A stretch of 64,000 bases of DNA from Oceanibium sediminis (GCF_003265325.1 NZ_QGNX01000009.1:54202-118201), one strand, 5' to 3'. Shown: positions 45,749-54,977, counted from the stretch's first letter. Program-made: numbers and translations. The notes: generated by a model not told the origin, from the sequence alone.

Positions 45749-46162
45749 TCAGGCCGCGTTCCGCGTAGGGACGGCGACCGCCTGCGCGTCCCGCCCGTCG
45801 TCCAATTCTCCGATCTCGACCAGAAGATCATAGAGCCGGTCGGTGAGCAGGCAGAGCTCTTCCACTTCCGGGCTGGCGGGATCGAGGAGGGGCCAGGACC
45901 ACAACTCCGGGTCGAGACTATCGCCAACCAGATCGAGGGACAGGAGCCAGTGCAGATCAACGAGCTTGCGCCGAGTCGCCCGGTCCAGGCGCGATGCTTC
46001 GCGCAAGCCGGTCATCAGGCGCAGGACGCGGGCCGTTGCGGCCTCGCCGTCGATCAGCCCCGCGGCGGTGCACAGTGCCGATCCGTGCTTGTCGAAATGC
46101 GCGCGGACGGCAGCGAGTTGCAGATCTGCGGACAGGGTCTCCCTGGGGAGCTTGCACTGCAT
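45749..46162 (-). CDS. hypothetical small protein A, 137 aa
   Basis: The start ATG at 46162 follows AGGAGG at good spacing. Acidic, helical: AAVRAHFDKHGSALCTAAGL, RVLRLMTGLREASRLDRATRRKLVDLHWLLSLDLVGDSLDPELWSWPLLDP. The G+C-rich third codon positions match a native gene. No family recognised. First of three minus-strand orphans, between nrdJ and the IS elements; could be plasmid or prophage passengers. Confidence 0.6.
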   Translation of the reverse strand: MQCKLPRETLSADLQLAAVRAHFDKHGSALCTAAGLIDGEAATARVLRLMTGLREASRLDRATRRKLVDLHWLLSLDLVGDSLDPELWSWPLLDPASPEVEELCLLTDRLYDLLVEIGELDDGRDAQAVAVPTRNAA

Positions 46163-47012
46163 GGTGGGTCCTCCTGTTTGTTGCGCGTTTGCCAATCGCG
46201 GCAGCATCAAGCCTGTCCGAGTTTCGGTTCGCCGGAATGAGCCTCCCGTCTGTTCTTGGGCCTCACCGGCAACTGAGCTCGTCCCTAGACATGGAGATTG
46301 GCCAACGGCCTGCGGCACGAAGAAAAAACTTCGTCCTGCCCGCAAGTGCTTGGGAATTCCCCTGCCAAAGTCGTCAACCGGCCCCATGACGCCGGATGAC
46401 GACACTGGCCCGGGGCCGTGGTACCTCTCCCGAAGCGCGTGGTTTTCGCCCCGCCGGAAACTTCTTCGGGCGCGCCGAAAAGGATCACGAGGAGTCGTCT
46501 CCGCGAGGTGCGGAGGAACATTTTGCGGCAGTCTGCGGGAAAATGTTTCTGCCTGAACTCGACCCTTCCATTTCCTCTTCATGACGGACGGCATGTAGAT
46601 GCCGTTGAGGACCGCACGATGAGCGAAGAAAAAGGAGGCAACGCCACATCCAGCGGGGCTGGCCGCTCTTGAAATGTTGTGCATCACCAATAAAGCGGCG
46701 CGCTGCGGGGATATGATCAGTCCCCAGAGGTGGTGGCATCCGCGTGAGCCGGCGCGACAACGTGCATCCGAGACCAATTTGTATGACGTCTGTCAAAGAG
46801 GGCCGGACTTGGCGGTCTTCGAACTCCCGGCCACCGACCGGACACGATGGGAGCGCGGTGGCGCTCGTTATTACACGCCACTCGAAACGCCCCGACTCTG
46901 ACGTCGACAACCGAGGTTCATATTTCACAGGATGGTGCCGGATGAAGCCCATTGCCCGACGACCCAGGTCCGTCGGCGCGCACTATTGCGAAACGGTTAC
47001 TCTGAAACTTAA
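46163..47012. other. gene-free stretch of about 850 bases
   Basis: No coding region is supported: the frames present are antisense-like, with atypical composition and no ribosome sites. The right part merges into the degenerate 5' end of an IS3-type orfA; an in-frame TAA at 47010-47012 marks its limit. It is likely decayed mobile DNA. Confidence 0.5.
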
Positions 47013-47264
47013 CGCCGACGCCGACAGGTTAAGGAACTCCGACTTTGCCTTCCTGTCTATCCGGTGCGGGAGGTGTCCAAGCGTTTGGGCGTCAGCATTT
47101 ATTTTCTCTACTAGTGGCTGAAGCTCTTCGCGGAGCCCTCGCCGAAGCTGGGAGTGGACCACGAATCCGAGAGCCGGCGTCTGAAGCGCGAGCTGGCCCT
47201 GGTCATCGAGGAGCGCGACATCCTAAAAAAGGCAACGGCGTACTTCGCGCGCGAGTCCCAATGA
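47013..47264 (+). pseudogene. IS3-family orfA remnant with nonsense codon
   Basis: From 47052 the frame reads PVYPVREVSKRLGVS, then a TAG at 47112-47114 where related OrfA proteins have Lys (LYKWLKLF), then WLKLFAEPSPKLG and VIEERDILKKATAYFARESQ with the stop at 47262. The helix-turn-helix N-terminus is missing or unrecognisable. The stop codon prevents a full OrfA, so the fused OrfAB cannot be made. Confidence 0.8.
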
Positions 47265-48139
47265 AGTACGCCTTCTTCCGGGCGCATCGCGAGGAGTTCG
47301 GCGTCCGGGCCATGTGCCGGGTGCTGCGGGTCCATTTCTCCGGTTTCTACGCCTGGCTTAAGGACCCGTTAAGCCACCGTGCGCAGGAGGATATCCGCCA
47401 GACTGTATTGATCCGACAGGCATGGGCCGAGAGCGGTAAGGTCTATGGGTATAGGACGCTGACCGACGATCTGCGCGATCAGGGCGAACGCATTTCGGAG
47501 AACCGGGTGGCGCGGCTGGCATCGCTGGCCGGGATTGCCGCTCAAGTTGGCTACAGACGCCGTCCTGGCCGATATGGCGGCAAACCAGCCATCGTGGCCG
47601 AGAACAGGCTGGAGCAGCGTTTCCAAGCCTCTCAGCCCGATCAGGTCTGGGTGACCGATATCACTTGCATCAAGACCCACGAAGGCTGGCTGTACCTCTG
47701 CGTCGTCATTGATCTGTTCTCGCGCCGCGAGGTTGGCTGGTTTGCCCAATCCCGCAAGACCACCGACCTCGCCTTGCAGGCACGGCTGATGGCGGTATGG
47801 CGGCGAAAACCCAACAACCGTGTCACGGTGCACTCAGACCAGGGTTCCCAGTTCACCAGCCGCGAATGGCAAATGATCCTGCGCCAACACAACCTCCAAC
47901 CCAGTATGAGCCGACGAGGGAACTGCCATGACAACGCGGTCGCCGAAAGCTTCTTCCAGCTCCTGAAGAGAGAACGTATCCGACGCCGGACATATCTCAC
48001 AAGGGACGATGCAAGGCGCGACGTATTCGAAGACATTGAGCTGTTCCAAAACCCGAAACGCAAGCACACGAACAACGGCATACTGTCACCCGTTGACTTC
48101 GAAATCAGACAGCAGAAACTGCGCGAGGCAGGTGTCTAG
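47261..48139 (+). CDS. IS3-family transposase OrfB (DDE integrase)
   Basis: 292 aa from the ATG overlapping the orfA stop. Integrase core with catalytic residues in WVTDITCI (Asp), HSDQGSQFTS (Asp) and CHDNAVAESFFQLLKRE (Glu), and the N-terminal VRAMCRVLRVHFSGFYAW. Intact by length, but its normal frameshift expression is blocked by the nonsense codon in orfA, so transposition is doubtful. Confidence 0.9.
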   Translation: MKYAFFRAHREEFGVRAMCRVLRVHFSGFYAWLKDPLSHRAQEDIRQTVLIRQAWAESGKVYGYRTLTDDLRDQGERISENRVARLASLAGIAAQVGYRRRPGRYGGKPAIVAENRLEQRFQASQPDQVWVTDITCIKTHEGWLYLCVVIDLFSRREVGWFAQSRKTTDLALQARLMAVWRRKPNNRVTVHSDQGSQFTSREWQMILRQHNLQPSMSRRGNCHDNAVAESFFQLLKRERIRRRTYLTRDDARRDVFEDIELFQNPKRKHTNNGILSPVDFEIRQQKLREAGV

Positions 48140-48164
48140 GAAACTTGGGGTACCTCAGATCTGC

Positions 48165-48601
48165 AATATCGAACGGCAACCGTTGGTATGGCATCGGCAG
48201 AACCAGGAAAGCCAGCACCTCGAGACGATCCCAGGTGTGGGCATCATCACCGCCACGGCCCTCGCGGCCAGCGTGCCCGACCCTACTGTCTTCAAATCTG
48301 GCCGACAGTTTGCGGCCTACCTAGGCCCCGTAGCACGACAGAACTCGTCAGGCGGCAAGGACCGTCTTGGGCATAATCGAAGATGGGGAGCAGCTACTTA
48401 CGCCGCCTGCTCGTGATCGGGGCCACATCCGTCACACGACGATCACCAACTGCCGACACTCGAGCCGGCGCCTGGCTCCGATCGCTTCTCGAGCGCAAAC
48501 CAACGAGGCTTGTCACCGTGGCCATGGCCGACAAAACCGCTCGAACCGCCTGGGCGTTGACGGCGAAAGAAGAAGAGTACAAAGCCGTACCGTCAATCTG
48601 A
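48165..48601 (+). pseudogene. IS110-family transposase, C-terminal remnant with frameshift
   Basis: Frame one gives HLETIPGVGIITATALAAS and GRQFAAYLGPVARQNSSGGKDRLG, the C-terminal Transposase_20 domain of IS110/IS116 enzymes. Near 48375 the frame shifts and continues as YLRRLLVIGATSVTRR and TVAMADKTARTAWALTAKEEEY to 48601. The N-terminal DEDD part is missing. It abuts the IS3 right end, so the IS3 element probably landed in, or recombined with, an IS110 copy. Confidence 0.85.
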
Positions 48602-49063
48602 ATGCAGGAAGAGATAGCGGCGCGCCAACGGCGTTGCGATGAGATGCAAGGGCAGAAGTGAGTGATGATGATCAAACGGGACCGCTGCCGGGATACCCCG
48701 AGGTGCTGTCTGAGCTTAAAAGCTCGGTGGTCTGATTGGGACCCGGCATGCGGACTTCATCAGGGCCAGCGGTCAGACGTGCCGAGAAACGAGGCCTGAC
48801 ACATGACCGCAACCCGCAATGACCAATATCAGCTCAAATCAATCCTTGCGTAAACGGAACCGTCCTCACATGACAGCACCCAGCGGGGAGATGGAGGCGG
48901 CCAAGGCCCGGCTCCTTGCCTTTTCGCGGCGGGTCCGGATCGCTGCCGCCGCTGGCGTGGCGGCAACAACTGGACCACGCTGAACGCGCCGGAGTCCGGT
49001 CTTTTAGGGGATGCCCTGTACCGCCCCCGTCACCTGAGGCGGAAGTGTCGGCACCCGAAGGCG
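48602..49063. other. gene-free stretch between IS110 remnant and importer operon
   Basis: No coding region seen; it probably contains the right end of the IS110 element, then the tail of the importer operon. No strong terminator could be placed after the last permease gene (stop at 49064). Confidence 0.5.
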
Positions 49064-49984
49064 TCAACCTTTCGGACGGAAAGGCTGCGCCAGCGAGGTA
49101 GGGAAATCCAGCGCCATGGCCTCGCGGTTGCGCGAGATGAGGACGAGAACGACGATGGTGGCAACATAGGGCAAGGCCGACAGCACCTCGGTCGGGACGG
49201 TAAGCCCGATAGCCTGTCCCTGGAGTTGCAGGATCGTCATTCCGCCAAAGAGCCAGGCCCCGAAGATGACGCGCCGGGGGCGCCAGGCCGCAAAGACGAC
49301 CAGCGCCAGGGCGATCCAGCCGCGCCCGGCGGTCATGTTCTCGACCCAGAGCGGCGTATAGACCAGCGACAGGTAGGCGCCGCCCAGCCCCGCCATGGCG
49401 CCGCCGAACATGACGGCGAGATAGCGGATCCTGATGACCTGATAACCGATGGCATGGGCGGAATCCGGGCTTTCCCCGATGGCGCGCAGCGCCAGCCCCG
49501 CCTTGGTGCGATAGAGAAACCAGCTGACCGCGGCGAACAGGACGAAGGACAGATAGACCAGCGGATCGAATTGAAAGAACATCTCGCCGAGGATCGGAAT
49601 GTCGGACAGGCCGGGGATGTGCAGCGGCTGGATGGCCTCGACCGGCGTGGTGCCGAAACCGCGCCCGATGAAGGCCGAGACACCGGCCCCGAAGATCGCC
49701 AGCGCCAGCCCGGCGGCATATTGGTTGGTCATGAAGGTCAGCGCCAGAACGCCGAACATCAGCGAGGCCAGCGCCCCGCCCACGACAGCCGCACCGACCG
49801 CAAGGATCATCGGGAAGCCCGCGAAATGCACCCAGATGCCAAAGGCCGCGCCGATCAGCATCATGCCCTCGATCCCGAGGTTGAGCACGCCGGACTTCTC
49901 GACAACCAGCTCTCCCAGAGCGGCGAAGATCAGGGGGGTCGCAGCGATGATGGTCGCCGCAAACATGGAGACGAAAAGATCCAT
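49064..49984 (-). CDS. BMP-type ABC importer permease, second system (permease 2)
   Basis: 306 aa. FAALGELVVEKSGVLNLGIEGMMLIG, TNQYAAGLALAIFGAG and IGYQVIRIRYLAVMFGGAMAGLGGAYLSL are typical. The ATG at 49984 overlaps the stop of the upstream permease by one base (TGATG), so they are co-translated. Paralogous to 21180-22325 but without its 50-residue insert, so it shows the usual length. Last gene of a four-gene importer operon. Confidence 0.92.
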   Translation of the reverse strand: MDLFVSMFAATIIAATPLIFAALGELVVEKSGVLNLGIEGMMLIGAAFGIWVHFAGFPMILAVGAAVVGGALASLMFGVLALTFMTNQYAAGLALAIFGAGVSAFIGRGFGTTPVEAIQPLHIPGLSDIPILGEMFFQFDPLVYLSFVLFAAVSWFLYRTKAGLALRAIGESPDSAHAIGYQVIRIRYLAVMFGGAMAGLGGAYLSLVYTPLWVENMTAGRGWIALALVVFAAWRPRRVIFGAWLFGGMTILQLQGQAIGLTVPTEVLSALPYVATIVVLVLISRNREAMALDFPTSLAQPFRPKG

Positions 49985-51054
49985 CAGTGCGTCCTCGTGA
50001 CAAGTCTGCGAATACGGAAGTTGACGAGGAAGTTGCTGGCCAGCAGGAAGAACAGCAGCAATCCCTGGAAGATCAACGCCACCGATGACGGCAGCCCCAT
50101 GTTGAGTTGCACAGTCTCGCCGCCGAGATAGAGCAAGGACAGAAGCAGCCCCCCCAGAACGATTCCGAAGGCGTTGAGCCGGCCGATGAAGGCCACGATG
50201 ATCGCGGCAAATCCATAACCGGGCGAGATCTGCGAGGAAAGCTGCCCCAGGGGGCCCGCGACCTCCATCATGCCCGCCAGCCCCGCCGCCGCGCCCGACA
50301 CCAGAAGGCCAAGCCAGACCGACACCGAGGACTTGAACCCGGCAAACCTTGCCGCTGCCGGGGCCACGCCGCCAACCGCCATCTTGTACCCCATGAAGCT
50401 GCGATTGGTGAACAGCCAGGTCAGGAAAACGGCAACGACGGTAAAGAAGATCGAGGTGTTCAGGCGATAGGAATAGTCGAACACCTCGAAGGTGCCCGAA
50501 TAGGGCAACAGCGCGGTCTGGGGGAAGTTGAACCCGGCCGGATCGCGCCAGGGCCCGTGCACCAGGTAGGACAGGATCAGCGCCGCCACGTAGCTCAACA
50601 TCAGGGTCACGAGGATTTCGTTCGTGTTCATGCGCGCGCGCAGGAACGCCGGGATCGCCGCCCAGGCCGCGCCGCCCGCCATGCCAGCCACCACCATCAA
50701 GGGCAACAGCAACGCGCTTTCCTGCCAGGGCGAGAACAACCCGACCCCGGTTGCCAGTATGGCCCCCATGATCAACTGCCCCTCGGCGCCGATATTCCAG
50801 ACATTTGCGCGAAACCCGATCGATAGGCCACAGGCGATCAGGATCAGCGGCGATGCCTTCAGCAACCATTCCGACACACCGTTCATCGTGGTCAGCGGCT
50901 GCACGAAGAAGGTGTAGAGCGTCACGAACGGATTCAGCCCGAGCGACACGAAGAAGATCGTGCTGACGACAAGGGTCATGGCGGTGGCGATCAGCGGGGC
51001 GGCAATCGCCATCTGGCGCGACGGCTCGGCCCGCGGCTCGATCTTAAACAACAT
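49984..51054 (-). CDS. BMP-type ABC importer permease, second system (permease 1)
   Basis: 356 aa, start MLFKIEPRAEP. Overlaps the ATPase gene end by 11 bases. GLSIGFRANVWNIGAEGQLIMGAIL and NEILVTLMLSYVAALILS match the paralog at 22390. GFAAIIVAFIGRLNAFGI is the likely ATPase contact. Confidence 0.92.
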   Translation of the reverse strand: MLFKIEPRAEPSRQMAIAAPLIATAMTLVVSTIFFVSLGLNPFVTLYTFFVQPLTTMNGVSEWLLKASPLILIACGLSIGFRANVWNIGAEGQLIMGAILATGVGLFSPWQESALLLPLMVVAGMAGGAAWAAIPAFLRARMNTNEILVTLMLSYVAALILSYLVHGPWRDPAGFNFPQTALLPYSGTFEVFDYSYRLNTSIFFTVVAVFLTWLFTNRSFMGYKMAVGGVAPAAARFAGFKSSVSVWLGLLVSGAAAGLAGMMEVAGPLGQLSSQISPGYGFAAIIVAFIGRLNAFGIVLGGLLLSLLYLGGETVQLNMGLPSSVALIFQGLLLFFLLASNFLVNFRIRRLVTRTH

Positions 51055-52591
51055 GGCGCACCTCGTCGGCCGACGGAACGGCCGTCTGGGCGGCGCCACC
51101 TGTCCCGCTCATCAGCAGGCCGATTTCCTCGACATTGGTGGCGTTCCGGTCCAGCGAGTGCGACAGCGCCCCGTGGCAAAAGACATAGAGCCGGTCACAG
51201 ATCTCGAACAACTCCTCCAGTTCCTCCGAAATGACGATCACCGCGGCGCCCGAACGGCTGAGGTCGATCAGCGTCTGGCGGATATAGGCGGAGGCGCCGA
51301 CATCGACGCCCCAGGTGGGTTGCGATACCAGAAGCACGCGCGGGGCCATCTCGATCTCGCGGCCCATGATGTATTTTTGCAGGTTGCCGCCCGACAGCCC
51401 GTGCGCCTTTGCGTCCGGTCCATTGGCCTTGACGCTGTATTTGTCGATCACGTCCCTGGCGAATGCGCGGGCCCGCTTGCGATTGACCATGCCGCGTTTG
51501 ACCATGCCCTGGCGATGTGCGGTCAACAGCGCGTTTTCCGACAGTTCATGGGGCGGGACCGCGCCGCGCCCCAGGCGTTCCTCGGGAACAAAACCGAGGC
51601 CAAGATCGCGGCGGCGCCCGGCGTCGAGATGCCCGATGGGGCGCCCCTCCAGAAGGATATCCTCGGCGGCGTTGGTGATCCGCTCGCCGCTGATGGCGGC
51701 GGCCAACTCGCTCTGGCCATTGCCCGACACCCCGGCAAGGCCGACGATCTCGCCGCCATGGACCTCAAGGCTGACCGACTTGAGCGAGGTGCCGACGACG
51801 CTTTCGGAGGCCATGGAAAGATTGTTGACGGACAGCATGGGCGCATGGCTCAACTCCGTCTTCGTCAGGATTACTTCGGGGAGATCGTTGCCGACCATCA
51901 TGCGGGCCAGTTCCGCCGAGGTGGACTTGCGCGGATCGGCAACGCCGGTCACGCGCCCGCCGCGCAGAACGGTGGCCGAATGGCACAGCGCGCGCACCTC
52001 GTCGAGCTTGTGGCTGATGTAGAGAATGCTGCACCCCTCCTGCGCCAGTGTGCGCAGGGTCTCGAACAGTTTGTGCACCGCCTGCGGGGTCAGCACCGAA
52101 GTCGGCTCGTCAAGGATGAGCAGCTTGGGATTGCGCAACAGGCAGCGCACGATCTCGACCCGCTGACGCTCGCCCACCGAAAGCGACAGCACCCGGCGGT
52201 CGGGGTCGATCGGCAGGCCGTATTTCTCCGAAACGTCGCGGATCCTTGCTGCCAGCGCCTTCAGGTCCATATTGCCCGGCATCGAGAGAGAGACGTTTTC
52301 CGCCACGGTCAGGGATTCGAACAGCGCGAAGTGCTGATACACCATTTCGATGCCCAGCTCGCGCGAAACGGCTGGTCCATGCTCTGGCACTGCGACGCCA
52401 TCGCAGAGGATCTCGCCGGCATCGGCGTGCGTCGCGCCGTAGATGATCTTCATCAGCGTGCTTTTGCCCGCGCCGTTCTCACCCAGAATCGCGTGGATTT
52501 CGCCGGGCTGCACGGTCAGCGAAATCTCGTCATTGGCCAGCACGCCGGGATAAGACTTGCTTATGCCCCGCAGTTCCAATCGTGGGTTCAT
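51044..52591 (-). CDS. BMP-type ABC importer ATPase, second system
   Basis: 515 aa, two NBDs as in the first system. NBD1 has intact GENGAGKST, LSVGERQRVEIVRCLL and LLILDEPTSVLTP. NBD2 has degenerate GVSGNGQSEL and LSGGNLQKYIMGRE. Start at 52591 (MNPRLELR) with the gene downstream of the binding protein by 70 bases. Confidence 0.93.
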   Translation of the reverse strand: MNPRLELRGISKSYPGVLANDEISLTVQPGEIHAILGENGAGKSTLMKIIYGATHADAGEILCDGVAVPEHGPAVSRELGIEMVYQHFALFESLTVAENVSLSMPGNMDLKALAARIRDVSEKYGLPIDPDRRVLSLSVGERQRVEIVRCLLRNPKLLILDEPTSVLTPQAVHKLFETLRTLAQEGCSILYISHKLDEVRALCHSATVLRGGRVTGVADPRKSTSAELARMMVGNDLPEVILTKTELSHAPMLSVNNLSMASESVVGTSLKSVSLEVHGGEIVGLAGVSGNGQSELAAAISGERITNAAEDILLEGRPIGHLDAGRRRDLGLGFVPEERLGRGAVPPHELSENALLTAHRQGMVKRGMVNRKRARAFARDVIDKYSVKANGPDAKAHGLSGGNLQKYIMGREIEMAPRVLLVSQPTWGVDVGASAYIRQTLIDLSRSGAAVIVISEELEELFEICDRLYVFCHGALSHSLDRNATNVEEIGLLMSGTGGAAQTAVPSADEVRHVV

Positions 52592-52661
52592 TCGCGCGTT
52601 TCCCTCGTGAGAAAGGGGCCACAGCACCGTCTGACCGGCCTGTGGCCCCAAAAGGACGTGG

Positions 52662-53756
52662 TTATCCCAAGTTGCCGATCATGCCCTGGACGAACCAGTT
52701 CATGCCACGGATATCGCCATCCGACAGCCGCGATCCCGCCTCGGCCCGGACGGCGCCGGACTGATCCTTCAGTTCACCCGCGTAGGGGTGCAGCGTACCG
52801 GCGCTGATGTCGGCCTGTGCCTGGTCGGCGGCGGCCACCACCTCTGCCGGAAGATCGGGGTTGTACGGCGACAGTTTTACCACGTCGTCCTTCAGCCCGA
52901 GCCAGCGTTCGCTGGTCTCCCATGTGCCCGCGGCGACGCGCTTGGCGGCATCCACATAGACCGGCGCCCAGTTAAGCGTGAAGGCGGTCAGATGCTTGCC
53001 ATTGCCGAACTGGGACATGTCGCTGGCATAGCCGATGGACCAGGCATCGTTTTCCCCGGCGACCTGCACACCCGTCGGGGTGTCGGTCATCGAGCAGATC
53101 ACGTCACACCCCTGCGCGACGAGGGTTTTCACCGCTTCCTTTTCCTTGCCCGGATCGAACCAGGAGTTGAGGAAGATAACGTTGCAGGTGATGTCGGGGT
53201 TCACGCTTTGCGCGCCAAGCAGCAGGGCATTGCCCGGCCCGACTATATCGGGGATCGGAAAACCGCCGACGAAGCCGATCTTGCCGGTTTTCGTCACATG
53301 CCCGGCGGTGATGCCCGCGACATAGGTGCCTTCGTAGTATTTCGCCTCGAAGGTGCCGAGATTGTTCAGATGCTTGATCCCCGAGCAATGTTCAAAGGCG
53401 ACTTCGGGAAAGCGCGGCGCCACTTTTTGCATCGGCGTGCCGTGCGAGAAGCTGGTTCCGAAGATCAGCTGGTGGCCGGTGCTGGCCAGTTCGCGAAACA
53501 CCCGTTCGGCGTCCTGGGGCAGGTAGATATTGTCGATGGTCGTGATTTCGACGGCGTCGCCCATCTCATTCTTGATGGCCTCGACCCCGAGACTGTGCTG
53601 TTTGGTCCAGCCGATTTCGGAGAGGGGCGAAACGAAGACCGTCCCCACCTTCAGCTTTTCCTGGGCGCGCGACAGGCCCGGCAGACCCGTCAGCCCGGTC
53701 GCAAGCCCCGTGGCGGCCCCGTATTTCAGAATATCCCGTCTTGTTGCGCGTTTCAT
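52662..53756 (-). CDS. BMP/PnrA-family substrate-binding protein, second system
   Basis: 364 aa from the ATG at 53756. Twin-arginine-type signal (MKRATRRDILKYGAATG, cleavage near residue 32), so exported folded. BMP core: KVGTVFVSPLSEIGWTKQHSLGVEA, FGTSFSHGTPMQK, GFVGGFPIPDIVGPGNA, LNSWFDPGKEKEA, CSMTDTPTG. It differs from the first protein (359 aa) by its signal and by ligand-facing residues. First gene of the importer operon, 61 bases after GntR; likely binds a purine-like solute. Confidence 0.92.
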   Translation of the reverse strand: MKRATRRDILKYGAATGLATGLTGLPGLSRAQEKLKVGTVFVSPLSEIGWTKQHSLGVEAIKNEMGDAVEITTIDNIYLPQDAERVFRELASTGHQLIFGTSFSHGTPMQKVAPRFPEVAFEHCSGIKHLNNLGTFEAKYYEGTYVAGITAGHVTKTGKIGFVGGFPIPDIVGPGNALLLGAQSVNPDITCNVIFLNSWFDPGKEKEAVKTLVAQGCDVICSMTDTPTGVQVAGENDAWSIGYASDMSQFGNGKHLTAFTLNWAPVYVDAAKRVAAGTWETSERWLGLKDDVVKLSPYNPDLPAEVVAAADQAQADISAGTLHPYAGELKDQSGAVRAEAGSRLSDGDIRGMNWFVQGMIGNLG

Positions 53757-53817
53757 CCTCGTCTCCCCTGTTCGGTTCATGTGGTTCGTGGCTGCAAATG
53801 ATGGTGACTAGAGACAC

Positions 53818-54522
53818 TCACCCGGGTGGTCCACCTTCGGTGGCGGCTTCGACAAAAGGCGCAAGCGCCTCGCGTGCGGACATCTTCGGAATACGCTCCA
53901 TGTCCAGAAGATACCCCCTGACGACCGTGCGGTGGTGCTCGTCGATCAGTTTCTGGGCTTCGGCGACCTGTCCCTCTTCAAGCAGGTCGACCAGCACCGC
54001 GTGGTCATGCAGCAGACCGCAGTAGTCAAAGCGGCTGTCGACAAGGAACCGCAGCAGCGACGTCCGGCGAATGAGTTGCGAATGCATGGCCTGCACCACA
54101 CTGTTGTTCGAAAACTTGATCAGCAGCTCATGAAAGCCCGACCCGAGTTGATCGGCAAGCCCGTCCTGATGCTCCTCGACGGCCTTGTGCTGCAATTCCA
54201 CGTGGCGGCGCAATTCCGACCAGCTGCGCGCATCCAGACGCCCCGCAAGCTGGGCTGCGACGCCCTGTTCCAGGATGGTGAGCGCATCGTAGATCTCGAC
54301 CGCGTCGCGGTAGCTGGGGGTGGAGACATAGGCGCCGCGGTTGCGCTCGATGGTGACCAGCCCGTCCTCGGTCAGCTTGATGATCGCTTGGCGCACCACT
54401 GTGCGGCTGACTTTGAAGACATCGGCCAACGTCTGTTCGCTCAGCTTGCAGCCGGGCGCCAGACGCTTGTTGACGATCGCCCGTGTGATGGCCTTGGCTA
54501 TCCCATCGGATCGATGCTCCAT
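53818..54522 (-). CDS. GntR-family (FCD) transcriptional regulator
   Basis: 234 aa. The N-terminal winged HTH (LSEQTLADVFKVSRTVVRQAIIKLTEDGLVTIERNRGAYVSTP) is followed by an FCD ligand-binding domain (DALTILEQGVAAQLAGRLDARS ... FHELLIKFSNNSVVQAMHSQLIRR ... YCGLLHDHAVLVDLLEEGQVAEAQKLIDEHHRTV) with the Asp/His residues that bind metal in this fold. Encoded on the same strand just upstream of the BMP importer and divergent from the oxygenase genes, so it probably controls both. The ligand is likely the imported purine derivative or product. Confidence 0.93.
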   Translation of the reverse strand: MEHRSDGIAKAITRAIVNKRLAPGCKLSEQTLADVFKVSRTVVRQAIIKLTEDGLVTIERNRGAYVSTPSYRDAVEIYDALTILEQGVAAQLAGRLDARSWSELRRHVELQHKAVEEHQDGLADQLGSGFHELLIKFSNNSVVQAMHSQLIRRTSLLRFLVDSRFDYCGLLHDHAVLVDLLEEGQVAEAQKLIDEHHRTVVRGYLLDMERIPKMSAREALAPFVEAATEGGPPG

Positions 54523-54664
54523 CGGCGTCGCCTTGCCTTCCGGTTCCTGCAGAATCAGACCGCCTCCTCCGTCTTGCTCTCTGGTACTTCAGTCACACCA
54601 GATGGCCATCGAACCGTATTAAGAAATTGTTTGAAGCACTATCTTGCAAAAATTGAAAGTCTTG

Positions 54665-54703
54665 TTGCGACGAATTGATACCCAATCTATGCAGCTTTGC
54701 ATA
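54665..54703 (+). promoter_or_regulatory. candidate ndm-operon promoter with palindromic operator
   Basis: A perfect inverted repeat TATGCA-GCTT-TGCATA covers 54688-54703. TTGCGA (54665-54670) stands exactly 17 bases before TATGCA (54688-54693), so the left arm of the palindrome is also a plausible -10 box. A repressor bound there would block this promoter. The site lies between the divergent GntR and oxygenase genes. Sequence-only assignment. Confidence 0.5.
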
Positions 54704-54752
54704 CGATAAGTGCGGGACTGTCGCCAACGAGCGCAGCATTCGGAGTGCCGGA

Positions 54753-54977
54753 ATGACATGTCACGACGACATACTGCTGAAGGATTGGCACGTTGTGGCC
54801 GATGGCGCGCGGGTGTCGCCCGGAGGCCATCAGCAGACCCTGCTGTTGGGCGAAAGCCTTTCGGTGGCGCCGGATCCGCGCGCGGAAACGCCCATCCGCG
54901 CCGATCAGGTGGCCATCCTCTATCGCCGCTGGCTGCGCGATCATTCTGTCACCTATGGCGCAATCGCTGCCGGATAA
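54753..54977 (+). pseudogene. collapsed Rieske-oxygenase gene (N- and C-terminal ends only)
   Basis: A 74-codon frame. Residues 1-37 read like the N-terminus of NdmA/VanA-type oxygenases (ILLKDWHVVADGAR, TLLLGESLSV). Residues 38-74 (APDPRAETPIRADQVAILYRRWLRD and TYGAIAAG) match the C-terminus of the next gene almost residue for residue (DPRAETPIRAD then YRRWL). The whole Rieske and catalytic middle is absent, so this looks like a second oxygenase gene that lost about 250-300 codons in frame. A working microprotein cannot be excluded: the frame is open and GGAG precedes the start. Confidence 0.75.

Larger units (their letters stand above)
47013..48160 (+). mobile_element. IS3-family element, 5' end decayed
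   Basis: Contains orfA remains (to 47264) and a full orfB (47261-48139). A slippery heptamer A AAA AAG lies at 47225-47231 at the end of orfA, as in IS3 elements that make the transposase by -1 frameshift. I could not find a left inverted repeat; the right end runs into an IS110 fragment just after orfB (about 48160). Confidence 0.7.

Noticed and set aside
46485-46952. 155-codon minus-strand frame
   Set aside because: No ribosome site, mixed composition and no homology-like motifs; treated as noise in decayed DNA.
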